Counted from the stretch's first letter, positions 1 through 6,470 are shown. The stretch is DNA of 7,596 nucleotides from Phycisphaerae bacterium (GCA_030609625.1 JAUWBX010000077.1:1-7596), one strand, 5' to 3'. Numbers and translations: made by a program. Notes: generated by a model not told the origin, from the sequence alone.

Positions 1-440
1 TAATTGGCGATTAACTTTACTCTACTATATCCTACAAAATTGCCGCCTTTGATCCATCTTGAGGCCGTAATAATTGCACCAGGGTTCTCTTTTGCTTTTT
101 CAATAAAAATTTTTATGACCTCCGGGTCTGTTTCCAGATCAGACGACATCATTACTGTGTGACTTCCTTTTGCAAGGTCAAATGCCTCGCGTACCGCCCC
201 GCCAATAAAGGGCAACTTCTGATGATGGATTGAAAATTTATTGCCCGGAGAATTCTTTATTTGTTGACATACCGCGAGTGACTCAGGAGTAGTGCGCTCA
301 CATACTACAATAAGATATTCTTCAATATCCTTCTGATCACAGGTTCGCCTTATTATATCAACTGTTTTTTCAAGAGAATATGTTTCATTTAAAACAGGCA
401 ATATTATTGTTGCGGCTCTAAACTTTTCCGCTATACTCAT
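1..440 (-). CDS. Family 2 glycosyltransferase, polyprenyl-phosphate sugar synthase-like (partial, C-terminus missing)
   Basis: This cytoplasmic or membrane-associated GT-A enzyme probably transfers a sugar from a nucleotide donor to a polyprenyl phosphate or growing glycan. The first 146 residues are visible. They begin with the GT2 opening strand TIILPVLNE (residues 11-19). An IGGAVREAF helix (79-87) follows, at the place where GT2 enzymes usually have G-x-A-x-x-x-G. The metal-binding region reads SSDLETDPE (99-107), in the position of the DADLQxPPE motif of dolichyl-phosphate mannose synthases. After it comes SRWIKGGNFVGYSR (127-140), which matches the SR-x-VKGG-x-x-GWS segment of that subfamily. 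I chose the ATG at 440; an in-frame GTG at 450-452 is possible, and neither has a good ribosome site. It lies 29 bases downstream of the epimerase gene, so the two are probably co-transcribed. Family assignment is firm; donor and acceptor are unknown. Confidence 0.85.
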   Translation of the reverse strand, partial: MSIAEKFRAATIILPVLNETYSLEKTVDIIRRTCDQKDIEEYLIVVCERTTPESLAVCQQIKNSPGNKFSIHHQKLPFIGGAVREAFDLAKGSHTVMMSSDLETDPEVIKIFIEKAKENPGAIITASRWIKGGNFVGYSRVKLIAN

Positions 441-469
441 AACTGTACTCACATAACCAATCTTTTGAA

Positions 470-1411
470 TTAAACTCGATCAAGCCAATCATTATACACT
501 GCTTCAAGGGTTTCTTTCATTGAATATTTAGGAACCCAGCCTAACTTTTTTATTTTTGTATTATCACCTATTAGCATGGATTCATCTGACGGTCTAAATA
601 ATGATGGATCTGTGACTACTTCAACTTTTAGAGCGGAAATGTTAATCAACATATCCAGAACTTCGGAAATCTTATACGCTTTTCCGCTACATATATTAAC
701 AGGTTCTCCCGATATCCCATTATCTAATAGCAGCATCATAGCATTCACACCATCACGTACATCTATAAAATCCCGTGCTGTAGATAAATTGCCAACCTTT
801 AACGTTGGCTCAAGTCTCCCTTTAGCAATTAAAGCTAACTGCTTAGCAAAATTCTGAATCGCTGTAGCTGGAGGATGCCCCGTACCTACATGTATAAAAA
901 GTCTTGGCAAATATACTTGCATCGAATAATTCGAATAATATTGATATCCCAATGCTTCTGTTGCTGCTTTTGTTACTCCATAAGGAGTAATCGGTTTAAG
1001 CAGACGATTCTCTTTTAGCGGAATATCTTCAGGCTTTACATCGCCATATGACGCACTGCTGCACGCCAGTAAAACTTTTGCCTTGGGCACCACTCGTCTG
1101 CAGAGACGTAATACATTTGCAGTTCCAATAAAATTGGCATAATGAGTTGTTTCTTCCATTTCCCATGAAGTGCTATTGAAAGCCTGTGCAGCCATATGAA
1201 TCACAAGCTTGGGCTTTATCTTTAAAAAAATATTTTCAAGGGCATCTCGATCAAGGATATCGCATCTAAATATATTAGGCTCTGAGAGTGCGGCAAGTCT
1301 GCTTGAAGCACTATTTCTAGCTATCCCATATGTGCCCCATCCTCTAGAAGCCGTAACATTGGCCACATGTGTTCCTATCATACCTGTAATACCAGTAATC
1401 AATGTTTTCAT
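470..1411 (-). CDS. NAD(P)-dependent sugar-nucleotide epimerase/reductase, extended SDR, GDP-6-deoxy-hexose reductase-like
   Basis: This 313-residue extended short-chain dehydrogenase has the usual length for the family. The Rossmann motif G-x-x-G-x-x-G is at residues 7-13, directly after the start, which supports the ATG at 1411. HMAAQ (72-76) follows the fourth strand, CSSAS (117-121) supplies the catalytic Ser, and Y144-G-V-T-K148 is the catalytic Tyr/Lys pair. The segment GNLSTARDFIDVRD (207-220) and the C-terminal RPSDESMLIGD...LGW (273-292) are typical of the GDP-mannose 4,6-dehydratase/GDP-4-keto-6-deoxymannose reductase (Rmd) branch. The short length fits the reductase better than the longer dehydratase. 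Likely role: making a GDP-6-deoxy-hexose such as GDP-rhamnose as glycan precursor in the cytoplasm. A C4 epimerase of UDP or TDP sugars is the alternative. No clear ribosome site precedes it. Its DNA is visibly AT-richer than that of the polymerase gene upstream. Confidence 0.82.
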   Translation of the reverse strand: MKTLITGITGMIGTHVANVTASRGWGTYGIARNSASSRLAALSEPNIFRCDILDRDALENIFLKIKPKLVIHMAAQAFNSTSWEMEETTHYANFIGTANVLRLCRRVVPKAKVLLACSSASYGDVKPEDIPLKENRLLKPITPYGVTKAATEALGYQYYSNYSMQVYLPRLFIHVGTGHPPATAIQNFAKQLALIAKGRLEPTLKVGNLSTARDFIDVRDGVNAMMLLLDNGISGEPVNICSGKAYKISEVLDMLINISALKVEVVTDPSLFRPSDESMLIGDNTKIKKLGWVPKYSMKETLEAVYNDWLDRV

Positions 1412-1432
1412 AGGAATATATATTTTTCTTAC

Positions 1433-1739
1433 TTATTTAAGTGTGCCATAATCGCAGGCTAGCGCACCACGACGGTGCAAAACCGAATACTTGCCAAACA
1501 CGCGTATAATATCAAACTCATTTCTAATAAAACGATCTATCCAAATGTCCACGCCAACAACTTTTGCCACAAGCAAAGCGGAATGGCAGGCTGAACAATC
1601 GCCTTATTAAATCTCCTCTAAGCTATAAGTTTTTTCATCGTTAGAACTGTCATTGAGGTATAGAAATTGGGCAAAAAGGGCGGTCGAAAAGCATGCTGAT
1701 ATCCTTAAATAACTTCCCTCGAAAGGCGGGCTTTTCGGT
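1433..1739 (-). pseudogene. Decayed or fragmentary coding sequence of unknown family
   Basis: The gap between the polymerase and epimerase genes reads as broken protein on the minus strand. From 1739 down, one frame gives EKPAFRGKLFKDISMLFDRP. At the A5 run (1673-1677 on the plus strand) the sense shifts frame, as if by one extra base, and continues as AQFLYLNDSSNDEKTYSLEE. Two adjacent stops (1604-1609) follow. The same frame then stays open for 56 residues, including SALLVAKVVGVDIWIDRF, and ends with TAA at 1433-1435, only 21 bases before the epimerase start. The residue mix is protein-like and the position is that of an operon member, so I infer a former gene with its N-terminus lost. I do not recognise the family. 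Chance open sequence remains possible, and sequencing error could explain the frameshift but not easily the double stop. Confidence 0.4.
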
Positions 1740-1773
1740 TTACCGGTCTTCTATTATCTTTGAATAACCTTCT

Positions 1774-3213
1774 TCAAGATCCTATGCTCTTTTTTGCAAC
1801 ATGCACTCCGGCCCGCATTGGTTCGCTGGCCGTGTCGATCTGCTGTAAGCGGTGTTCTTTACGCAGCACCTCCGCCAAAGCTCCCGCAAATGCCATGACC
1901 AACCAGCCGTGCTTTCTAAACGTCGTCGGATAGAAGTTACAGCACATCATGTATCCCAGAAAGGATACTAGGAGTCCTGCCGCCAAGAGTCTTGCCTCCT
2001 GGTCAGGCGCAGAACGAAAACATGCTATAATCTGGACCGCCACGGCGAGATGCAGGAGGAGTAGCACCGTCAGGCCTGGCACCCCCATTTCCGCAAAAGT
2101 ACCAGCATAGACATTATGTGGACGAATATCTCCTGCGGGCAACCAGGAAGAATCTAAGTTGCGAAAATACCGCTGTTGACTACCGTACTGTTTTATGCCT
2201 ACACCCAAAAAAGGGTGTTCGATGCCCATTTTCAGAGAAATGCGCAGCATATTAGCCCGAGCTCCTTTACCTATTTCGTTGGCTGAAACACCACCACCCT
2301 CTTTGTTAAGAAACCTGTCGAGAAATAGAAGCTCTGGTTTGAGCAAAGACAGAATTATCAGGCAGAGGAACGTAAAGCTCGCCATAAAGGCAAAAACAAA
2401 GCGTTTGCGGCGTACCGGTGCCACAATAATAAATATCATGAATCCAAAAACCGCTATAACCGATGCCGCCCGTGTTGCGGTCGCGAAGATCAGGACGATT
2501 GTCAACAATAGCAGTGCGGCTAATGCGATTCGCCATTTAGGCAAACGAACCGTAAACAATAGGTAGAGTAATAATCCTAATTGAAGAATCAAATCGGTCG
2601 CTAGATAATTCGGGTTTGATGTCAGGCCCTGGATGCGGAACTGACCCTTTACGGTCAGCAGGTTACCCCACGGCCCACTCTGCTTGATAATCTCTCCGAG
2701 CGCGGGTTTTCCGGAAACGATCTCATAAAAACCACCACCAACGTGAAAAACGATGTTCGTTACAAACCCGATGATACACAGCCGCAGAATCCTGCGGTCA
2801 CGACAGACGTACACCACCAGCAGATAGCGTAAGAAATGGATCATGTAAGTCATGATGGTCGTAATTGTGCTGGAAGGATACCTAACGACTAAGGCGGAAA
2901 CAGCCATGCAAAGGATGAAGGCCAGGATCAGTAAAGGCACGGATCTGCTGAATGTTAGACGGATCAACCTGGAGTCCTTCAGCCATAGCGATTTCCATAT
3001 ACAGACAGCCAACAGTAGGTACCATAACACGCGATCGAACGTAATGCCTTCTTCGTATATCATCTCGCCCCGGCCGATGGAGACAAAGTATTCAAGCGGT
3101 ATTGTAAACAACGCAAGAAAAAGGAGCACGTGTTCAATATGTATCCGATACTCATATGGATCGGTCACCGGTACGTTCACTGCAACTCTCCTGGCTACAA
3201 GGGCTCTGAACAT
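1774..3213 (-). CDS. O-antigen polymerase/ligase-like membrane protein (Wzy/WaaL superfamily)
   Basis: This 479-residue inner-membrane protein has about 11-12 hydrophobic segments (roughly 29-45, 62-78, 92-110, 122-137, 143-158, 203-222, 228-245, 251-268, 272-291, 379-398, 408-427, 436-450). Between residues 292 and 378 lies the large periplasmic loop typical of the Wzy_C/WaaL superfamily. It carries R-x-x-x-L-x-M-G-x-x-HPFLGVGIKQYG (H333, P334, G337, G339) and then RPHNVYAGTFAEMGVPG (364-380) with the H-N pair at 366-367. These proteins act on undecaprenyl-linked glycans at the periplasmic face, either joining repeat units or transferring the chain to an acceptor. The sequence cannot separate polymerase from ligase; the neighbouring flippase and hydrolase favour polymerase. 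The start at 3213 lies 6 bases after the preceding stop. A GGA core inside the upstream gene's end is its likely ribosome site, which suggests translational coupling. Confidence 0.87.
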   Translation of the reverse strand: MFRALVARRVAVNVPVTDPYEYRIHIEHVLLFLALFTIPLEYFVSIGRGEMIYEEGITFDRVLWYLLLAVCIWKSLWLKDSRLIRLTFSRSVPLLILAFILCMAVSALVVRYPSSTITTIMTYMIHFLRYLLVVYVCRDRRILRLCIIGFVTNIVFHVGGGFYEIVSGKPALGEIIKQSGPWGNLLTVKGQFRIQGLTSNPNYLATDLILQLGLLLYLLFTVRLPKWRIALAALLLLTIVLIFATATRAASVIAVFGFMIFIIVAPVRRKRFVFAFMASFTFLCLIILSLLKPELLFLDRFLNKEGGGVSANEIGKGARANMLRISLKMGIEHPFLGVGIKQYGSQQRYFRNLDSSWLPAGDIRPHNVYAGTFAEMGVPGLTVLLLLHLAVAVQIIACFRSAPDQEARLLAAGLLVSFLGYMMCCNFYPTTFRKHGWLVMAFAGALAEVLRKEHRLQQIDTASEPMRAGVHVAKKSIGS

Positions 3214-3219
3214 TACGAT

Positions 3220-5136
3220 CTATTCCACAAAAATTGGGATCGTTGTTAATTTAAGCATTACGGTTCCCTGCTTCGCCGCCTTGTATTTGGGGCGACTGAT
3301 AGGATTCTGTGTGTCTGTGATTGCTGACGTCACAGAAACCTTTGGAGCTTCAACTGGGAGTCGGATTTGATCTTCGCCCCGATCGCACCATAACACGTAC
3401 AAAGAACCGCGATCACTCTTGAGCCGATACGCATAGATATTCGCCTTTGTTTTTAACCTCTCGATCTCCTGAATTCTCATCGTTTTTTCTATCACCATCC
3501 GGTAAGTGTGGAAAGCGGGTCGACGATCACCATTGTTACGGCGCAGCCCTTGAAACTCGAAGGTCTGATCGGGAATATGGTAAGGCCAATCCATCAAATT
3601 TCCCATATTGATTCCGGCCAAACCTGCATGCATTCCCGCAATGATTTTTTTCACCAAACCTGCGGCCTGCTCCCGCTCGTACCAAAGCACAGTTTGCCTA
3701 TGCTTTGGATTACCATCGTCTCTAAGAATTTGAATAGTTTCGTTGTTTTCATAAGCGGAAAATGGATGTGCGAAGCGGCCGTGCAAACTCGGAGCCGCTA
3801 CGGCATCACCGGCCCATACAGGCTTTTCGTAACCATTCTTTTTCATCTGGGCACGAATCCAGTCTACGACTCCATAAACACCTTTGTAATCATCAAGGTA
3901 ATGAAATTCGACCAAGTCAAACCAGTCTTTGAACTTCAGGCTTTTTTGAGTGAATTCAATTGCCCCGCTAACCCTGGCATTGCGAGCAAACCTTGCCCTA
4001 ACAAGCGCCTCACACGGATAGTCATCGAAAAGATCGAGAAAAAGAAAGCCCGAAAGGATAATTCGGCATTCTGGAGAAGCCCTTTTGGCCGCCTTGTGTG
4101 CAATCGCTAACAGCTCGCCGTATTCTTCAACAGTTCCCTGCCAATAGCTGTCGTGCACTGCCTCAGATTCGATCTCAAAGTATCGAACAGGGTACTGAAG
4201 ATTGCCCATATCATCGTGGCCATCATTGTCATATCGTTCGACCAGGCTATAGACGAAGTTTTCGTAGTCGCGTAAATGCTTCACCTTGGGTAGACTTCCA
4301 GCTTCATGGGACTGACGTATCTTATGGTTGCTCGCCCAAGGGTTGACAGAATGTATTACAAATGTAATATTTCGAAAACCCGCGGATTGATATTCATGGA
4401 CCAACTTATCCAACCACACCCAATTATATGAATGTCGTCCATTTTTTGGCGGCTCTGGTTCGATTTTCCACCAGTATATGAACATCTTAACCCAGTGGGC
4501 CCCGATATCGCTGTATTGAGATGCAATCCCCGGTCGTGCAAACTCGAGCCCAAAACCAAAATTTTCGATCGTTCTCGCTTTAGCCCAAGATGCAGCAAGC
4601 GCCGGATTGTCGCATCCTGCAGGTGGGGCGACCCGGCCAAGGCCATTTTCAATTTTCTCCAACAGCTCCCCGAACTGCTCCCATTTTTTTTTATCACCTG
4701 CTTTACGGAGAGAAACCAACAATAGGTTGACTTCCCTTAAATCGTATCCGGCCCTCTTCTTATCGCGATACCAGCCTTGAAGAAGCTGAAATCGACTTCG
4801 CATTTTCGGATCGTCGATCCAGTGCTGAGAATCGGCACCTGGCGATTTGGTTTGACCCATCCGCGGCTTAGCCCGGTCAAGCGCCTCTTCCATTTGGTCC
4901 AGCAGTTTTAGAGCCTTAGCCCAATCGTTCTTACTCACCGACAGGTCGAATTTCATAAACAACTCATTGACTTCGGACATGTCGGATCCAGACCGCATTT
5001 TCTCACGATATTCTATCTTAAAGGCTTGAAGCCGTCCCGCTATTTTACCGGATTTATTTTGGGCCGAAAGACTCTGTAACGAAAAAATAAACAAAACCAT
5101 ACCAACAAACAGCACGATACGAATGCACTTTCTCAT
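3220..5136 (-). CDS. Exported glycoside hydrolase-like protein (clan GH-A type barrel) with duplicated helical N-terminal module
   Basis: This 638-residue protein starts with a Sec signal peptide (hydrophobic core 6-21, probable cleavage after LSA, A25). Residues 31-89 and 111-169 are a gapless tandem duplication of a helical module. From about 190 to 550 comes a TIM-barrel-like region: FGFGLEF (194-200), HWVKMFIYWWKIEPE (214-228), ITFVIHS (257-263), YFEIESE (319-325), FDLVEFHYLD (406-415), KPVWAGD (438-444) and late GINMGNLMDWP (508-518). About 560-638 is a beta domain ending TTIPIFVE, as in GH39/GH51-like enzymes. By family pattern E325 would be the acid/base and position 444 the nucleophile. 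The usual Asn before the acid/base is Ser324, and position 444 is Asp instead of Glu, so activity is uncertain. Predicted location is periplasmic or secreted. Being coupled to the polymerase gene, it may trim or bind the polymer, as PslG does for Psl. The start is fixed by a strong ribosome site. Confidence 0.78.
   Translation of the reverse strand: MRKCIRIVLFVGMVLFIFSLQSLSAQNKSGKIAGRLQAFKIEYREKMRSGSDMSEVNELFMKFDLSVSKNDWAKALKLLDQMEEALDRAKPRMGQTKSPGADSQHWIDDPKMRSRFQLLQGWYRDKKRAGYDLREVNLLLVSLRKAGDKKKWEQFGELLEKIENGLGRVAPPAGCDNPALAASWAKARTIENFGFGLEFARPGIASQYSDIGAHWVKMFIYWWKIEPEPPKNGRHSYNWVWLDKLVHEYQSAGFRNITFVIHSVNPWASNHKIRQSHEAGSLPKVKHLRDYENFVYSLVERYDNDGHDDMGNLQYPVRYFEIESEAVHDSYWQGTVEEYGELLAIAHKAAKRASPECRIILSGFLFLDLFDDYPCEALVRARFARNARVSGAIEFTQKSLKFKDWFDLVEFHYLDDYKGVYGVVDWIRAQMKKNGYEKPVWAGDAVAAPSLHGRFAHPFSAYENNETIQILRDDGNPKHRQTVLWYEREQAAGLVKKIIAGMHAGLAGINMGNLMDWPYHIPDQTFEFQGLRRNNGDRRPAFHTYRMVIEKTMRIQEIERLKTKANIYAYRLKSDRGSLYVLWCDRGEDQIRLPVEAPKVSVTSAITDTQNPISRPKYKAAKQGTVMLKLTTIPIFVE
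4630..5046 (-). repeat. Tandem protein-level duplication inside the hydrolase-like gene (two ~59-residue modules, 80-residue period)
   Basis: Residues 31-89 and 111-169 of the encoded protein align without a gap at a constant offset of 80. Shared positions include R35/R115, Q37/Q117, Y43-R44/Y123-R124, K46/K126, R48/R128, G50/G130, D52/D132, E55-V56-N57/E135-V136-N137, L59/L139, W72/W152, L78-L79/L158-L159, E83/E163, L86/L166 and R88/R168. Both copies look all-helical and amphipathic. The copies have diverged, so the duplication is old. The function is unknown; a spacer, oligomerisation or glycan-binding role is possible. Confidence 0.8.
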
Positions 5137-5143
5137 GTCCGAG

Positions 5144-5150
5144 ACCTCCT
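5144..5150 (-). promoter_or_regulatory. Strong ribosome binding site of the hydrolase-like gene
   Basis: On the minus strand AGGAGGT lies just ahead of the ATG at 5136, with about 7-8 bases between its core and the start codon. This is the strongest ribosome site in the window. It fixes the start of the exported protein and so the full signal peptide. Confidence 0.85.
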
Positions 5151-5188
5151 TTTGCTTAGGCTTTTTCCCCTGGCTATGCTATGAACTA

Positions 5189-5216
5189 ATTAGTAATACA
5201 TCCGTTTTCGGTTCAA
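5189..5216 (-). promoter_or_regulatory. Possible sigma70-type promoter for the hydrolase/polymerase operon, overlapping a palindrome
   Basis: On the minus strand TTGAAC (5216-5211) and ACTAAT (5194-5189) are separated by 16 bases and lie about 50 bases upstream of the ATG at 5136. The -10 match is only partial. The proposed -10 overlaps the palindrome ACTAATTAGT (5185-5194), which could be an operator or chance AT-rich symmetry. This rests on sequence pattern only. Confidence 0.25.
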
Positions 5217-5341
5217 GTATGGCGAATCCGAATGGATAAAAACCTATTAGACAGCATAGACTCACTTGCACTCTTTTCGCATGCAATTCGTCATCGAGAA
5301 TATAAAAATAAACAAATTTCACTTGATACCGGGTGTCACGG

Positions 5342-5461
5342 ATGATAAACAAAAAGAAGTTGCTTGCGGTCCGGGAGTATTTGAATATTCCCATGGCATC
5401 CGATGTTGCAAAGACCGTAATAGCCAAATTTGCTCAAGAACTTTTCATGGTTTTTATGTAA
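5342..5461 (+). CDS. Possible small ORF or gene fragment, 39 residues, unknown
   Basis: An ATG at 5342 opens a 39-residue frame ending with TAA at 5459-5461, 25 bases before the sulfotransferase ATG. It begins MINKKKLLAVREYLNIP and ends KFAQELFMVFM. The residue mix is protein-like and mostly helical, with a basic N-terminus and a hydrophobic end. There is no convincing ribosome site, and an in-frame TGA lies shortly upstream. It may be a small gene, the tail of a lost gene, or chance. I do not recognise it, and the opposite strand is also open here. Confidence 0.25.
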   Translation: MINKKKLLAVREYLNIPMASDVAKTVIAKFAQELFMVFM

Positions 5462-5476
5462 CCTAATCAATTAGTT

Positions 5477-5480
5477 GGAG
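5477..5480 (+). promoter_or_regulatory. Ribosome binding site that decides the sulfotransferase start
   Basis: GGAG at 5477-5480 lies 6 bases before the ATG at 5487. An in-frame TTG at 5475 would overlap this site and add only four residues ahead of the conserved N-terminal strand, so the ATG is preferred. Confidence 0.65.
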
Positions 5481-5486
5481 CCACTT

Positions 5487-6419
5487 ATGCCTTTTCCGAA
5501 TTTATTTATTGTCGGGGCGCCGAAATGCGGCACGACCTCCATGCACATGTATCTCGGACAGCACCCGGATATTTTCATGTGTGAACCTAAAGAGCCTTAC
5601 TATTTTCTGACAGACATGCCACACAAGGACCGCTTTAACGCAAAGGCATATTTCGCTCTGTTCAAGCAGGCTAAAAATGTAAAGTATGCCGGCGAGAGCA
5701 GCGTGGTGTACCTCTACTCCCAGACCGCTGCCAAAAAGATCCATTGCTTCTGCCGAACGGCGAGAATCATCATCATGCTGCGTAATCCCATCGACCTTCT
5801 ATACTCCCTGCACCACCAGTTACTCCACATTGGCAACGAGGATATCTTCGACTTTGCAGGGGCCCTTGCCGCGGAGCCGGACCGTGCCGCCGGAAAACGC
5901 ATCCCTTCCAGCGCTTCCTTCCCGCACGGTTTACTATACCGGAAGATAGTCGATTTTCCTCCCCAGGTCACACGCTATTTCAATGCCTTTGGCCGTGATG
6001 CGGTAAAGATCATCATTTTCGACGACTTTGTCCAAGACACCGCCCGCGAATATCAGCGGACACTGCAGTGGCTCGGGTTACGTGATGATGTCCAGGTGGA
6101 CATGAGCATCAGTAATATTGCGCAGCCCCTGCCGAACTTAGCAATTCAGCGATTATTGCGCCGCAACGCTTTACTTCGACCGTGTCGCTCTGCGATGCAC
6201 AAGGTCGTACCGACGTCGGCCATTGCCGCTGTTCAACGTGCCATTGGTGCAGTTACGCAAAAGCAACGCCTGAAGACGATGAGCCCCGAGCTGCGTGCAG
6301 AGCTGCAAGAAGAATTGAGGCCACAAATCGAAAAATTGAGCGAATTGATCGAGCGCGACCTCACGCACTGGTGCCGGCATCCTGCAAACCATCAAAAACT
6401 AGTCACCACTGAATCATGA
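5487..6419 (+). CDS. PAPS-dependent sulfotransferase
   Basis: This 310-residue cytoplasmic enzyme should transfer sulfate from 3'-phosphoadenylyl sulfate to a hydroxyl or amino group, probably on a sugar. The 5'-phosphosulfate-binding motif is at the start: FIVGAPKCGTTSMH (7-20), with K13, T16, T17 and S18. PKEPYYF (34-40) matches the PKEPxYF/HFF segment of bacterial carbohydrate-type sulfotransferases, and GESSVVYLYS (69-78) follows. The 3'-phosphate-binding motif is MLRNPIDLLYSLHHQ (97-111), with R99 and S107. IIIFDDFVQD (175-184) corresponds to the conserved acidic strand later in the fold. Length is normal and no key residue is missing. It is transcribed away from the hydrolase/polymerase operon and converges on the flippase gene, so it has its own promoter or belongs to a separate unit. 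Its placement in the cluster suggests a sulfated glycan, but the acceptor is not visible from sequence. Confidence 0.9.
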   Translation: MPFPNLFIVGAPKCGTTSMHMYLGQHPDIFMCEPKEPYYFLTDMPHKDRFNAKAYFALFKQAKNVKYAGESSVVYLYSQTAAKKIHCFCRTARIIIMLRNPIDLLYSLHHQLLHIGNEDIFDFAGALAAEPDRAAGKRIPSSASFPHGLLYRKIVDFPPQVTRYFNAFGRDAVKIIIFDDFVQDTAREYQRTLQWLGLRDDVQVDMSISNIAQPLPNLAIQRLLRRNALLRPCRSAMHKVVPTSAIAAVQRAIGAVTQKQRLKTMSPELRAELQEELRPQIEKLSELIERDLTHWCRHPANHQKLVTTES

Positions 6420-6470
6420 CTGGTAGTACTGCCAAGTTTAAAATAGATCTGTTAGCTTTTAATGCTTGAG

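Larger units (their letters stand above)
5137..5486. other. Divergent intergenic region between the hydrolase-like gene and the sulfotransferase gene
   Basis: This 350-base AT-rich gap must carry the start signals of both divergent genes. On the minus side it holds a strong ribosome site, a possible promoter and the perfect 10-base palindrome ACTAATTAGT (5185-5194). On the plus side a related imperfect palindrome, CTAAT-CA-ATTAG (5463-5474), lies just before the sulfotransferase ribosome site. A weak sigma70-like pair (TTGCTC at 5430-5435, TTTATG at 5453-5458, 17-base spacer) could serve the sulfotransferase. The middle contains a possible 39-residue ORF. No terminator or RNA gene was recognised. 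Confidence 0.5.

Noticed and set aside
1464..1478. GCACC-ACGAC-GGTGC hairpin upstream of the epimerase gene
   Set aside because: It has only a 5-base stem and no T tract, and it lies in the open 56-residue frame of the gene remnant, so chance is the simplest explanation.
1685..1737. CGAAAAGC/GCTTTTCG inverted repeat as a terminator after the polymerase gene
   Set aside because: The 8-base arms are 37 bases apart and no T tract follows on either strand. The stretch is better explained as part of the decayed coding sequence.
3508..4110. 200-residue open frame antisense to the hydrolase-like gene
   Set aside because: The opposite strand encodes a clear multi-domain protein with signal peptide and ribosome site. 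The antisense frame has no recognisable domain or start signals.
5394..5410. Sigma54-like promoter TGGCAT...TTGCA on the plus strand upstream of the sulfotransferase
   Set aside because: The spacing between the GG and GC elements is 11 bases instead of the strict 10, and no activator sites were seen, so the match is probably chance.
5179..5427. 82-residue open frame on the minus strand in the divergent intergenic region
   Set aside because: It has no ribosome site, an odd Cys/Phe/Tyr-rich composition and no recognisable motif. It also overlaps the likely promoter of the hydrolase-like gene, so it looks like a chance opening in AT-rich DNA.
5475..5486. TTG start at 5475 for the sulfotransferase
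   Set aside because: It overlaps the GGAG ribosome site that is well spaced for the ATG at 5487, and the four extra residues add nothing to the conserved fold.
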